From assembly GCF_017599305.1 (NCBI RefSeq), contig NZ_JAGFWR010000002.1, positions 1-64,000 of the forward strand: 64,000 nt of DNA, read 5' to 3'. The notes under the pieces were generated by a model, which was not told the DNA's origin, did no database searches, and saw nothing but the letters and a program-made list of their open reading frames with translations. Origin of the DNA: Micromonospora antibiotica (GTDB taxonomy: Bacteria; Actinomycetota; Actinomycetes; Mycobacteriales; Micromonosporaceae). The position numbers were made by a program, and so were the translations under genes. Below are positions 42,173-50,665 of the stretch, in pieces (the first letter of the stretch is position 1; each line of letters starts with the position of its first letter).

Positions 42173-42640
42173 GTGGATCGACCTCCGGATCTTGCTGCGG
42201 CGATCGATGCCGCGGCCGAGGCGCTCGTCGGTGTGCTCGACTCGGCCACCTCCCGCCACCAGGTGGCGGTCCCGCCGACCCAGCTGCGGGTGTTGGCGTT
42301 GATCAGGGAGCGGCCGGAGACGAACGTCAACGGGTTGGCCGAGCTGCTGGACGTGGTGCCGTCGTCGGCCAGTCGCCTCTGTGACCGGCTGGAGGCCACC
42401 GGCCTGCTGCGGCGCACCCCGGACCCCCGGGACCGGCGGGAGGTGCGGCTGGTCCTGACCGCCGCGGCGGTCACCCTGTTGGCCGAGGTCCGGGAGCGCC
42501 GGCACCGGGCGGTGCAGGCGGTGCTGGACCGGATGCCGGCGCGGGCCCAGCACGAACTGCTGTTGGCGCTGGTGGCCTTCGGCCAGGCGGCCGCCTCGGG
42601 CACGCCGCCCCAGACCGACACGGCCGTGCGTACCGCCTGA
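42173..42640 (+). CDS. MarR family transcriptional regulator
   Basis: A 155-residue winged-helix repressor-type regulator. The recognition region is NVNGLAELLDVVPSSASRLCDRLEATGLL followed by the wing RRTPDPRDRREVRLVLT, typical of MarR. GTG 42173 has AGGGGAC at 8 bases; a GTG at 42122 overlapping the phosphatase stop (GTGA) would add 17 residues and is also possible. Either way it follows the phosphatase in an operon. The 16-bp repeat lying 24 bases beyond its stop is one candidate operator. Confidence 0.86.
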   Translation: MDRPPDLAAAIDAAAEALVGVLDSATSRHQVAVPPTQLRVLALIRERPETNVNGLAELLDVVPSSASRLCDRLEATGLLRRTPDPRDRREVRLVLTAAAVTLLAEVRERRHRAVQAVLDRMPARAQHELLLALVAFGQAAASGTPPQTDTAVRTA

Positions 42641-42663
42641 GACCGGACCGCGTTCCCCTATTA

Positions 42664-42679
42664 TCCTAGGATGCCCTAG
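42664..42679. repeat. 16-bp dispersed repeat, copy 2
   Basis: Exact copy of 3100-3115, here 24 bases after the marR stop. It contains TAGGAT, which could itself serve as a -10 box. Confidence 0.5.
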
Positions 42680-42755
42680 CGGTGGTGACGCAGCACACGA
42701 CAAACCGCGTCGCCGACGGCGAACACGTCGTACCGAAAGGCCACAACGAGCCCGA

Positions 42756-42761
42756 TATAGT
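42756..42761 (+). promoter_or_regulatory. -10 box upstream of phosphatidyltransferase operon
   Basis: TATAGT, about 155 bases before the GTG at 42916; the best -10 match in this gap. Confidence 0.4.
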
Positions 42762-42915
42762 GGCTGCCGGCCCGGGGTGTCGACCGCCGCGGGCCGCATC
42801 AGGGGGAGGTCCCGGCCGGGATCACCGAGACGCCGGCACCCGCCGGCCCGGTAGCGCACGACTGATCGCGGCGCCCGTGCGGGGCGCCGCGGATCGTGCT
42901 GCGGAGGGAGGTTCG

Positions 42916-43548
42916 GTGTCACGTCGGCCGGCTCGGGCAGAGCATCCGGGTGCACCGGGTGGGGCAGACCGGGTGATGACCCTGCCGAACCTGATCAGCT
43001 TCGTCCGGTTGCTCGGCGTACCCCTGTTCCTGTGGCTGTTCCTGGTCGTGGAGGCGGACGTCGCGGCGGTCGTGGTGCTCGCCCTCGGCGGCACCTCCGA
43101 CTGGGTGGACGGGTGGATCGCGCGCCGGCTCGGGCAGGTCAGCCGGCTGGGCGAGCTGCTCGACCCGCTCGCCGACCGGCTCTACATCCTCGCCACCCTG
43201 CTCGCCTTCACCGCCCGCGAGGTGGTGCCGTGGCAGTTCACCGCGGCGCTGCTGGCCCGGGAGCTGCTGCTGCTCGGCTCACTGGCGGTGCTGCGCCGCT
43301 ACGGCTACGGTCCGCCGCCGGTGCACTACGTCGGCAAGACCGCCACCTTCCTGCTGCTGGCCGCCTTCCCGCTGCTGCTCGTCGCGTCGGTGACCACGTC
43401 GGTGACGGCGACGACCGTCGGGGCGATCGGCTGGGGGGCGGCCTGGTGGGGGCTGGTGCTGTACTGGGTGGCCGGGGCGATGTACGTGATGCAGGCGACC
43501 CAGCTGGTCCGGTCGGCACGGTCGGGTCCCGGGGGAGCTGCCGCGTGA
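42916..43548 (+). CDS. CDP-alcohol phosphatidyltransferase
   Basis: Membrane enzyme of phospholipid synthesis, 210 residues with about 5-6 helices. The family signature D-x2-DG-x2-AR-x8-G-x3-D-x3-D is complete: SDWVDGWIARRLGQVSRLGELLDPLADR (about residues 58-85). By gene order it is the counterpart of mycobacterial pgsA2 (Rv1822); the actual head group (glycerol phosphate or other) is not determined. GTG start with GGAGGGAGG at 6 bases. It overlaps the following DUF881 gene by four bases, opening a conserved operon. Confidence 0.92.
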   Translation: MSRRPARAEHPGAPGGADRVMTLPNLISFVRLLGVPLFLWLFLVVEADVAAVVVLALGGTSDWVDGWIARRLGQVSRLGELLDPLADRLYILATLLAFTAREVVPWQFTAALLARELLLLGSLAVLRRYGYGPPPVHYVGKTATFLLLAAFPLLLVASVTTSVTATTVGAIGWGAAWWGLVLYWVAGAMYVMQATQLVRSARSGPGGAAA

Positions 43549-44495
43549 GCGCGCCACAGGACGGGTCGAAGCCCCCGGTCCGGTTGTTCACCCCGGACTT
43601 CCTCACCGAGCTGTTCCAGAATCCGTTGGATCCGGGCTACGCCGACGCGGCGGCCCGTCGACGGGCCGCGCCGCCGACGGCCGGTTGGCGGGGTGGCTCG
43701 GCGCGGGTGCTGGCGATCGTGGTGGTCGTCGCGGTGGGTTTCCTGTTCGCGGTGGCCTACCGGGAGACGATGGCCGACGAGCCGAGTCGCAGTCAGGCGC
43801 GGGCCGCGTTGATCGCGCAGATCAAGCAGCGGGAGGCGGAGACCGACGCGATGACCGTGCGGGCGGCGCGGTTGCGGGAGGAGGTCGGTCGGCAGCGCGA
43901 CGCGGCGTTGAGTGGTTCGCAGGCGGCCCGGTTGCGCAACCTGGAGGCCGGGACCGGTCTCGGTCGGGTGCGTGGTGACGGGGTGGTGGTGCGGTTGGCC
44001 GACGCCCCCTCGAAGGACGACGGGGCGGTGGGCGGTGACTCGGGGGCCGGACCGTCCCGGGTGATCTACTCGGATCTGCAGAAGGTCGCCAACGATCTGT
44101 GGGCCGCGGGCGCGGAGGCGATCGCGATCAACGGTCAGCGGTTGACGGCGACGTCGACGATCCGGTCGGCGGGCGCGGCGATCCTGGTGGACTTCCGTCC
44201 GGTGACCAGCCCGTACGAGGTTTCGGCGATCGGGCCGAAGGCGTTGCGGGACCGGTTCGACGACAGCCGTTCGGCGTATCTGATGCGTCGGGTGGCCCGG
44301 GACACGGGGTTGTCGTTCGAGGTGCGCCGGGCGGACGACCTCACGCTGCCGGCCGCTCCGGAGCCGCGGCTACGCTACGCGCGGCCGTCGGTGAGTCCGA
44401 GTCCGTCGTCGACGGGTTCGGGTGCTGTTCGTTCGTCCGGTGCCGGGTCGTCCGGTCCGGGTTCGTCTTCCCGCCCTTCCGGAGGTGTCCGATGA
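43545..44495 (+). CDS. DUF881 family membrane protein (first copy)
   Basis: A 316-residue protein with one membrane helix (about 52-70, VLAIVVVVAVGFLFAVAY), a coiled-coil-like segment (RSQARAALIAQIKQREAETD...) and the extracytoplasmic DUF881 domain (VRGDGVVVRLADAP... AINGQRLTATSTIRSAGAAILVDFRPV), then a Ser/Pro/Gly-rich tail. Matches Rv1823 in the conserved cluster. Function unknown; the position beside lipid and Sbp genes suggests an envelope role. GTGA overlap with the gene before and ATGA overlap with the gene after. Confidence 0.88.
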   Translation: MSAPQDGSKPPVRLFTPDFLTELFQNPLDPGYADAAARRRAAPPTAGWRGGSARVLAIVVVVAVGFLFAVAYRETMADEPSRSQARAALIAQIKQREAETDAMTVRAARLREEVGRQRDAALSGSQAARLRNLEAGTGLGRVRGDGVVVRLADAPSKDDGAVGGDSGAGPSRVIYSDLQKVANDLWAAGAEAIAINGQRLTATSTIRSAGAAILVDFRPVTSPYEVSAIGPKALRDRFDDSRSAYLMRRVARDTGLSFEVRRADDLTLPAAPEPRLRYARPSVSPSPSSTGSGAVRSSGAGSSGPGSSSRPSGGVR

Positions 44496-44824
44496 TCGCG
44501 GTGCTGGCGTTGCTCGCCGGTGTGGTGCTGGGGATCTATCTTGATCCGACGGTGCCTGCGGCGTTGCAGCCGTACCTGCCGATCGCGGTGGTGGCCGCGC
44601 TCGACGCCGTGTTCGGTGGGGTGCGGGCGAAGTTGGACCGGATCTTCGACGACAAGCAGTTCGTGGTGTCGTTCATCTCGAACGTGCTGGTGGCCGGGTT
44701 GATCGTGTATCTGGGTGACCAGTTGGGGGTGGGGGGTCAGTTGTCCACGGGTGTGGTGGTCGTGTTGGGGGTGCGGATCTTCGGCAATGTGGCGGCGATC
44801 CGCCGGCACCTGTTCCGGGCGTAG
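44492..44824 (+). CDS. Small basic protein (Sbp/DUF1290 family)
   Basis: A 110-residue membrane protein with three or four hydrophobic helices; it has the family block LPIAVVAALDAVFGGVRA and ends GVRIFGNVAAIRRHLF. Corresponds to Rv1824 and to Bacillus Sbp near ftsAZ. ATG overlaps the previous stop and has GGAGGTG at 7 bases. Role unknown, probably in envelope or division complexes together with the flanking DUF881 proteins. Confidence 0.9.
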   Translation: MIAVLALLAGVVLGIYLDPTVPAALQPYLPIAVVAALDAVFGGVRAKLDRIFDDKQFVVSFISNVLVAGLIVYLGDQLGVGGQLSTGVVVVLGVRIFGNVAAIRRHLFRA

Positions 44825-44827
44825 GTT
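44822..44827 (+). promoter_or_regulatory. Internal -10 box before second DUF881 gene
   Basis: TAGGTT 6 bases before the GTG at 44834, overlapping the end of the Sbp gene; a possible internal leaderless promoter. Confidence 0.35.
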
Positions 44828-44833
44828 GGTGAC

Positions 44834-45796
44834 GTGAGCGACGAGCATCGGGAGACGGGTACCGGGTGGCCGCAGCCGGAGACGGGTCGTCCGGCGGTTG
44901 GCCCGGATCCGCGTCCGGACGCGCCGGATGCGGACGAGGTGAGTCCGCTGGTGCCGGATGAGGGTGGTCCGGGGTCCGGTGACGACGGCGGCGAGACGGT
45001 GAACCTGGCGCAGGTGGCGTCGTCCGGGGCGCGGCCGGCGGAGTCCGGGCCGGTGTCGTCGGCGGAGCCTGCGGAGTCGGCGTCGTCGCGGGTGTCGGGT
45101 CGGAAGGTGTCGTCGGCGGGGGTGATGATCGCGGCGTTGCTGGCGTTGTTGGGGTTCACGTTGGTGGTGCAGTTGAAGACCACGTCGACGGATCCGACCC
45201 TGGCGGCGACCCGGCAGGAGGACCTGGTGCGGATCTTCTCGGATCTGGATTCCCGGGAGAAGCGTCTGCAGCAGGACATCGAGGGCCTGGAGGACAGCCA
45301 GCGGCAGTTGCGGTCGGGGGAGCAGGGTCGGCAGGCGGCGTTGGAGGAGGCGACGAAGCGGGCCGACGAGATGGGCATCCTGGCGGGTACGTTGCCGGCG
45401 CGGGGGCCGGGGTTGACGGTGCGGTTCGAGCCGGGTGGCAAGCCGATCCGGGCGGACCGGGTGTTGGATGCGGTGCAGGAGTTGCGGGGTGCGGGTGCCG
45501 AGGCGATGCAGATCTCGGGTGGGGATCGGGCGACGGTGCGGATCATCGCCTCGACGTACTTCCTGGACGGGTCGGGGGATGCGTTGGTGGTGGACGGGCG
45601 GACGTTGACGGGTCCGTTCACGATCACGGTGATCGGTGATCCGGAGACGATGCGTACCGCGTTGAACATTCCGGGCGGGGTGGCCGCATCGGTTCGCGGT
45701 GACGGCGGTAACGTGAGCGTCGAGGATCGTGAGGTTGCCGAGGTTTCGGCGCTGCACGCGCCGTTGAAGCTGGAACACGCCCGTCCGGTCTCCTGA
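44834..45796 (+). CDS. DUF881 family membrane protein (second copy)
   Basis: A 320-residue protein with a long acidic, disordered cytoplasmic N-terminus (about 1-95, Pro/Glu/Asp/Ser-rich), one membrane helix (VMIAALLALLGFTLVVQ), a coiled coil (EKRLQQDIEGLEDSQRQL) and the DUF881 domain (GPGLTVRFEPGG... EAMQISGGDRATVRIIASTYFL). Counterpart of Rv1825. The acidic N-terminus is longer than in the first copy. GTG start, 9 bases after the Sbp stop. Confidence 0.88.
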   Translation: MSDEHRETGTGWPQPETGRPAVGPDPRPDAPDADEVSPLVPDEGGPGSGDDGGETVNLAQVASSGARPAESGPVSSAEPAESASSRVSGRKVSSAGVMIAALLALLGFTLVVQLKTTSTDPTLAATRQEDLVRIFSDLDSREKRLQQDIEGLEDSQRQLRSGEQGRQAALEEATKRADEMGILAGTLPARGPGLTVRFEPGGKPIRADRVLDAVQELRGAGAEAMQISGGDRATVRIIASTYFLDGSGDALVVDGRTLTGPFTITVIGDPETMRTALNIPGGVAASVRGDGGNVSVEDREVAEVSALHAPLKLEHARPVS

Positions 45797-45852
45797 GACC
45801 GGCGCGGCCGCGCCGGGTGGTCCCGGTGCACCGATGGATGAGGGACGCGCTG

Positions 45853-46233
45853 GTGATTCCTGAGGATCTGCGTTACACCGCCGAGCACGAGTGGGTGGTG
45901 GGTGCCGAGGGTGGCACCGTCCGGGTCGGTATCACCCAGTTCGCGCAGGATGCGTTGGGTGACATCGTGTTCGTGCAGTTGCCGGACTCCGGTGTGGTGG
46001 TGGAGGCCGGTGAGTCGTTGGGTGAGATCGAGTCGACCAAGAGCGTGTCGGAGCTCTACGCGCCGGTGAGCGGGACGGTGTCGGCGCGGAACGAGGCGTT
46101 GGGTGACTCTCCTGAGGTGATCAACTCGGATCCGTACGGTGCGGGTTGGTTGGTGGAGATCGTGCCGGCGGATCCGGCGGCGGTGGATGGTTTGTTGACC
46201 GCTGACGCGTACCGTGAGCTCACCGAGAGCTGA
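45853..46233 (+). CDS. gcvH: Glycine cleavage system H protein
   Basis: Lipoyl carrier that shuttles the aminomethyl group between GcvP, GcvT and GcvL. The 126-residue protein begins MIPEDLRYTAEHEWV and carries the lipoylation Lys in GEIESTKSVSELYAP, then the usual NSDPYGAGWLVEI. GTG 45853 fits the family start; an ATG at 45838 would add five residues. The gcvP gene is 7.5 kb downstream with its own riboswitch; gcvT is not in the window. Confidence 0.95.
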   Translation: MIPEDLRYTAEHEWVVGAEGGTVRVGITQFAQDALGDIVFVQLPDSGVVVEAGESLGEIESTKSVSELYAPVSGTVSARNEALGDSPEVINSDPYGAGWLVEIVPADPAAVDGLLTADAYRELTES

Positions 46234-46414
46234 TTGGTGTCGTGCCGGGCGTGGGTGATGTTTGCCGCGCGTCCGGTTGCCCTGCATTTCGGCGCTGGCT
46301 AGGCTCGCCCAGTCGACCGAGAACCCCAAATGGTTGAGCGTTGGGTGATTGCCTTCCTGGGCACGGGGAGCCAGCCGCCGGGTGTGTGATCTGCCCGGCG
46401 GCCATACCCGCCGT

Positions 46415-46420
46415 TATCCT
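46415..46420 (+). promoter_or_regulatory. -10 box of garA
   Basis: TATCCT, 34 bases before the garA ATG; the leader ends with GAGGTGG. A further TAGGCT lies upstream near 46300. Confidence 0.45.
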
Positions 46421-46453
46421 GATGCTGACCGAACTGATCCGTGAGGTGGTCCC

Positions 46454-46906
46454 ATGACGCGCCCAGGCGACGAGTTCCCCCCGCTCGACGTCACTTCGAC
46501 GCTCAATCTCGGTTCGTTGGACGAAGTGCTGGAGGGTCCGGACACCGATGTGGTGCCGAGTCGGATGTCCGGCTCGTTGCCGCCGGGGATGGCGCTGCTG
46601 GTGGTTCGTCGGGGTCCGAATGCGGGTGCCCGGTTCCTGTTGGACCATGATGTGACGACGAGTGGCCGGCATCCGGACAGTGACATCTTCCTGGACGATG
46701 TGACGGTGTCGCGGCGGCATGCTGAGTTCCATCGGGATTCGGGGACGTTCACGGTGCGGGACGTGGGGAGCCTGAACGGCACCTACGTGAACCGGGAGCG
46801 GGTCGAGGCGGCCACGTTGAGCAATGGTGACGAGGTGCAGATCGGTAAGTTCCGGGTGGTGTTCATCGCCGGTCCTCGCCCGGAGGAGGAGGCCGGCCGG
46901 GGGTGA
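46454..46906 (+). CDS. garA: FHA-domain regulator GarA/OdhI
   Basis: Forkhead-associated protein that, when not phosphorylated, binds and inhibits 2-oxoglutarate dehydrogenase and affects glutamate metabolism. The 150-residue protein has an N-terminal Thr motif (DVTSTLNLGSLDEV), the place where kinases PknB/PknG phosphorylate GarA (TTS in mycobacteria), then the FHA domain (about 50-140) with SGRHPDSDIFLDD, VSRRHAEF and SLNGTYVN. ATG start. Overlaps ftsR by four bases (GTGA). Same order as Rv1826-Rv1827-Rv1828. Confidence 0.94.
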   Translation: MTRPGDEFPPLDVTSTLNLGSLDEVLEGPDTDVVPSRMSGSLPPGMALLVVRRGPNAGARFLLDHDVTTSGRHPDSDIFLDDVTVSRRHAEFHRDSGTFTVRDVGSLNGTYVNRERVEAATLSNGDEVQIGKFRVVFIAGPRPEEEAGRG

Positions 46907-47652
46907 ACGAGCCTGCGGCCTCCATGCCGTCCGGGGCGGCCCGGTCACACCCGCTGATGAGTATCGGTGAGGTGCTGGGTCAGCTGCGGGTGGAGTTTCC
47001 GGACGTCACGATTTCCAAGTTGCGGTTTCTTGAGGCCGAGGGCCTGGTGGAGCCGCAGCGGACGGCGGCGGGTTACCGGAAGTACAGCTGGGACGATGTG
47101 GCCCGGTTGCGTTTCGTGTTGACGGCGCAGCGGGATCAGTTTCTGCCGTTGCGGGTGATCCGTGAGCAGTTGGCGCAGTGGGACGGTGGTGACGAGACGC
47201 CGGGCCGGCAGCGGCCGACGTTGGTGGCGGTGGGTCCCGGTGGTGAGGTGCCGGGCCGGTCGGTGGAGGAGCCTGAGTCGCAGGTGCGGCTCGGGCGGGC
47301 CGATCTGGTGGCGCGTAGTGGGATCGCCGAGTCGACGTTGGGTGAGTTGGAGCGGCTGGGTGTGTTGGTGCCGGATCCGCCGGGGTGGTACGACGCGGAT
47401 GCGTTGATCATCGCGCGGGCGGTGGCGGGTCTGGCGGCGTACGGGTTGGAGCCTCGGCATCTGCGGGGTTACCGGTCGTCGGCGGATCGTGAGGTGGGTT
47501 TGTTCGCGCAGTTGGTGGCGCCGTTGGCGCGGCAGTCGGATCCGGCGGCGCGGGCGCGGGCGGCGGAGACGGCGCGTGAGTTGGTGGCGTTGTCGCAGCA
47601 GTTGCATGCGGCGTTGGTGCGGGTGGGGTTGCGGTCGACGTTGGGTCGGTGA
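46903..47652 (+). CDS. ftsR: MerR family regulator FtsR
   Basis: A 249-residue MerR-type activator (Rv1828/FtsR counterpart; FtsR activates ftsZ in corynebacteria). N-terminal winged HTH: SIGEVLGQLRVEFPDVTISKLRFLEAEGLVEPQRTAAGYRKYSWDDVARLRF. A central linker and a C-terminal effector-like domain (QVRLGRADLVARSGI... VPDPPGWYDADALIIA) follow. Starts on the garA stop (GTGA). DNA targets cannot be read from this window. Confidence 0.92.
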   Translation: MNEPAASMPSGAARSHPLMSIGEVLGQLRVEFPDVTISKLRFLEAEGLVEPQRTAAGYRKYSWDDVARLRFVLTAQRDQFLPLRVIREQLAQWDGGDETPGRQRPTLVAVGPGGEVPGRSVEEPESQVRLGRADLVARSGIAESTLGELERLGVLVPDPPGWYDADALIIARAVAGLAAYGLEPRHLRGYRSSADREVGLFAQLVAPLARQSDPAARARAAETARELVALSQQLHAALVRVGLRSTLGR

Positions 47653-47833
47653 CCCGGTTCGGTGGTGTGCGCGGAAGGTTCTGCCCCGGGAAGCGTGTCG
47701 TAGGCTTGCCGGGGTAACCCCTTTTCTGGCGCGGTGCGGGTGCTGGTGCGGATGGGACGGCCGTGTCGAGGTCCGTGTACCGTGCAGGGACAGGCGCGGT
47801 GCGGGTGTAGGTGACAACGACACGGAGGCGGCG

Positions 47834-48298
47834 GTGCGCGAGCTGAGCGTGGTCGGGGTTCGGGTGGAGCTGCCCAGCAACCAGCCGATCGTCCTGCTCA
47901 GGGAAGTCGAGGGCGACCGCTATCTGCCGATCTGGATCGGTGCGGTCGAGGCCACGGCTATCGCTTATGAGCAGCAGGGGGTCAAACCGGCCCGGCCGTT
48001 GACGCATGATTTGTTGCGGGACGTGCTGGCGGCGTTGCAGGCGCCGTTGCGGGCGGTGGAGATCACCGAGTTGAAGGAGAACGTCTTCTACGCTGATCTG
48101 TTGCTGGGTGACGGGGTGCGGGTGTCGGCCCGGCCGAGTGATTCGATCGCGTTGGCGTTGCGGGTGGGTGCGCCTATTCGTTGTGCGGAGCAGGTCCTCA
48201 GTGAGGCGGGGATCGTGATTCCCGACGAGCAGGAGGACGAGGTGGAGAAGTTCCGGGAGTTCCTGGAGCAGGTGCGTCCGGAGGATTTCGCCGGTTGA
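47834..48298 (+). CDS. Bifunctional nuclease family protein (DUF151)
   Basis: A 154-residue protein of the BFN family (Rv1829 counterpart): VVGVRVELPSNQPIVLLREVEGDRYLPIWIGAVEATAIAYEQQGVKPARPLTHDLL, then ITELKENVFYADLLL and SARPSDSIALALRVGAPI, all family-typical. A plant relative has nuclease activity; bacterial function is unknown. GTG 47834 with GGAGGCGG upstream. Lies in the gap between ftsR and merR in the conserved order. Confidence 0.92.
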   Translation: MRELSVVGVRVELPSNQPIVLLREVEGDRYLPIWIGAVEATAIAYEQQGVKPARPLTHDLLRDVLAALQAPLRAVEITELKENVFYADLLLGDGVRVSARPSDSIALALRVGAPIRCAEQVLSEAGIVIPDEQEDEVEKFREFLEQVRPEDFAG

Positions 48299-48463
48299 GG
48301 CCGGGGCGTCGTGGTGGCGGCGTCGGTGTCTGGTGTGCCGTCGCGCGGCGTGTCGCGGCGGTTTCTCCGTGGTAACCCCTTGGTGCGGCGTTAGGGTTGC
48401 CGTGTCGAGGGGTGGGCGTCGGCGTAGTCGACGTGGTGCCGCACTGACGGGGAGGTTGTCGGG

Positions 48464-49075
48464 ATGCACGAGCCACGGGAGCCTGAGCCAGGCGTGGAGC
48501 GGGGCGGGTCGGGCGCGGTGTCGTCGTCGCTGGAGGGCGACGGTGCGGTCGGGTACCGGGGTGTGACGGCCTGTTCGGCGGTGGGGATCAGTTACCGCCA
48601 GTTGGACTACTGGGCGCGGACGACGTTGGTGGTGCCGAGTGTCCGGGACGCGTCGGGTTCGGGTACGTCGCGGTTGTATTCGTTCCGGGACCTGGTGGTG
48701 TTGAAGGTCGTCAAGCGGTTGTTGGATGCCGGGGTGTCCCTGCAGAACATCCGGAAGGCGATCGAGGCGTTGCGGTCGCGTGGGGTGGAGGACCTGGCGG
48801 GGATAACGCTGATCTCGGACGGGACGACGGTGTACGAGTGCCGGTCTCCGGAGGAGGTGGTCGACCTGTTGCAGGGTGGCCAGGGGGTGTTCGGTATCGC
48901 GATCGGTGGGGCGTTCAAGGAGATCCAGGGGTCGTTGTCGCATCTGCCGGCGGAGCCGGCGGTGGCCGGGGGTGGGGAGTCGGTGTCGGCTGCGGGTGGT
49001 GTCGCGCAGGGCTCGTCGTCGGAGGTGGTGGGTGACGAGTTGGCGGCGCGGCGGGCGCGGCGTCGGGCGGGGTGA
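48464..49075 (+). CDS. MerR family transcriptional regulator
   Basis: A 203-residue regulator (Rv1830 counterpart). After a 30-residue acidic N-terminus comes the winged HTH: GYRGVTACSAVGISYRQLDYWARTTLVVPSVRDASGSGTSRLYSFRDLVVLKVVKRLLDAGVSLQNIRKAI, then a dimerisation helix and an Ala/Gly/Arg-rich tail. The upstream GGTAACCCCTT motif (48371) is shared with the gene before. A terminator with a T-run follows, ending this cluster. Confidence 0.92.
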   Translation: MHEPREPEPGVERGGSGAVSSSLEGDGAVGYRGVTACSAVGISYRQLDYWARTTLVVPSVRDASGSGTSRLYSFRDLVVLKVVKRLLDAGVSLQNIRKAIEALRSRGVEDLAGITLISDGTTVYECRSPEEVVDLLQGGQGVFGIAIGGAFKEIQGSLSHLPAEPAVAGGGESVSAAGGVAQGSSSEVVGDELAARRARRRAG

Positions 49076-49091
49076 TTCGTGGTGTCGTCGA

Positions 49092-49123
49092 CGCCGCGGC
49101 CGGGGTTCCGGTCGCGGCGTTTT
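49092..49123 (+). terminator. Intrinsic terminator after merR
   Basis: 12-bp stem CGCCGCGGCCGG/CCGGTCGCGGCG (one G-U), loop GGTT, followed by TTTTGTTGTG. One of the few terminators in the window with a T-run. Confidence 0.85.
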
Positions 49124-49237
49124 GTTGTGTGGGTGGTGGGGTGTCGTATCGATGTGGCTCGTGACCTGGGTGCCCGGGTGGGTGGTGTGGGGTGGGGTGG
49201 GTTCCATGGTGGACGTTGCGGGGTGGAGTCGGGTTTG

Positions 49238-49266
49238 TTGACAGCGGTGGTTCGGCCGTGAATCCT
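49238..49266 (+). promoter_or_regulatory. Promoter candidate of the nos operon
   Basis: TTGACA (49238-49243), 17-base spacer, AATCCT (49261-49266). The -35 is a perfect consensus, the -10 weak. Would give a leader of about 125 bases. Confidence 0.5.
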
Positions 49267-49397
49267 GTCCAGGGCGATCACCAGAGAACATCGATCGGTC
49301 ACGGTGAGTGACGGTTGGTGGTGGCGTCGGGTTGATGCGTGGAGCATGGTGCGGGGGTCGCATCCGTGGTCCCGCCGAGGACGGGAAACGAACCACA

Positions 49398-50663
49398 GTG
49401 CACATTGATCACTATGTCGGCGTGGGTGCCGTGCGGGCCGGTGGTGTCGATGCCGGGTCGCGGTGTCCGGTCTCCGCTGTGTCGCCGCCGGGTGTCGCGG
49501 TCCACTCCGGTGGGGAGGTGGTGGCGGAGGCGACGGAGTTCCTGGAGGCGTTGCACGCCGAGCGGCGGTTGCCGGGGTTGGCGGCGCGGTTGGCGGAGGT
49601 GCGCGAGGAGATCGCGTTGACCGGTTCGTACCGGCACACCCGGGAGGAGTTGGTGTACGGGGCGCGGGTGGCGTGGCGGCAGTCGGCGCGGTGTGTGGGG
49701 CGGGTGCGGTGGGCGGGGTTGCGGGTGCGGGACCGTCGGCACGTGACGACGGCGGCGGGTATCGCCGGGGAGTTGTCGGCGCATCTGGCGGCGGGGGACA
49801 ACGGGGGTCGGATCCAGTCGGTGATCACGGTTTTCGCGCCGGACCGGCCGGGGGTGGGTCCGCGGGCGCGGATCTGGAACGACCAGTTGGTCCGTTACTG
49901 CGGTCATCTGCGGGACGACGGTGTGGTGGTGGGTGATCCGGCGCAGGTGGCGATGGTGCGGGCGGCCCGCCGGTTGGGGTGGCGGCCGCCGCCGGTGCCG
50001 GGTCGGTTCGACCTGTTGCCGTGGGTGATCGAGACGGCGAACGAGTCGCCGTCGGTGTGGCAGGTGCCGCGGGAGTTGGTGCGGGAGGTGGCGTTGACCC
50101 ATCCGGACCATCCGTGGTTCGCGGATCTGATGCTGCGTTGGCATGCGCTGCCGGTGATCAGTAACATGCGTCTGCGTATCGGCGGGGTCGACTACAGTTG
50201 CGCGCCGTTCAACGGTCACTATCTGGGTGATGAGATCGGGACCCGGAACATGGGTGACCGGCAGCGGTATGACCAGTTGCCGGTGGTGGCGGCGGGGTTG
50301 GGGTTGGACACGTCGCGGGAGGACACTCTGTGGCGGGAGCATGCGGCGTTGGTGTTGAACCAGGCGGTGTTGCACTCGTTCCGGGAGGCGGGGGTGCGGG
50401 TGTCCGATCCGCACACCGAGTCGGAGTTGTTCATGAAGTTCTGTGCGCAGGAGGAGCGGGCGGGTCGTCCGGTGCACGGTGACTGGTCGTGGCTCAACGG
50501 GAGTGTGGGGTGGGCGGCGTTGCACGCGGTGCACCACCGTTATTACGACACCCGGGTGCCGAATCCGAATCTTTGGCAGACTGACCGCGCCTACGACCCG
50601 GATGGTGTGGTGGAGATGACGTTGCGTGAGCGTCATGACGTGGCTCGCGCGCAGGAGGACTGA
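49398..50663 (+). CDS. nos: Nitric oxide synthase, oxygenase type
   Basis: Heme enzyme making NO from L-arginine; bacterial forms lack the fused reductase. The 421-residue protein has the heme-thiolate motif WRQSARCVGRVRW with Cys99, and the Arg/pterin site region ALPVISNMRLRIGG, then APFNGHYLGDEIGTRN with the substrate-binding Glu, and HAVHHRYYDTRVPNPN. It is about 60 residues longer than Bacillus NOS at the N-terminus. GTG 49398 chosen as the start nearest to a sensible N-terminus; ribosome binding site unclear. A flavohemoglobin gene begins 2 bases after the stop, so the two are co-expressed. Confidence 0.94.
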   Translation: MHIDHYVGVGAVRAGGVDAGSRCPVSAVSPPGVAVHSGGEVVAEATEFLEALHAERRLPGLAARLAEVREEIALTGSYRHTREELVYGARVAWRQSARCVGRVRWAGLRVRDRRHVTTAAGIAGELSAHLAAGDNGGRIQSVITVFAPDRPGVGPRARIWNDQLVRYCGHLRDDGVVVGDPAQVAMVRAARRLGWRPPPVPGRFDLLPWVIETANESPSVWQVPRELVREVALTHPDHPWFADLMLRWHALPVISNMRLRIGGVDYSCAPFNGHYLGDEIGTRNMGDRQRYDQLPVVAAGLGLDTSREDTLWREHAALVLNQAVLHSFREAGVRVSDPHTESELFMKFCAQEERAGRPVHGDWSWLNGSVGWAALHAVHHRYYDTRVPNPNLWQTDRAYDPDGVVEMTLRERHDVARAQED

Positions 50664-50665
50664 GG

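Larger units (their letters stand above)
49076..49397 (+). other. 322-bp gap before nos
   Basis: Holds the merR terminator (49092-49123) and a sigma-A-like promoter candidate (49238-49266). No gene is recognised. Confidence 0.5.
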
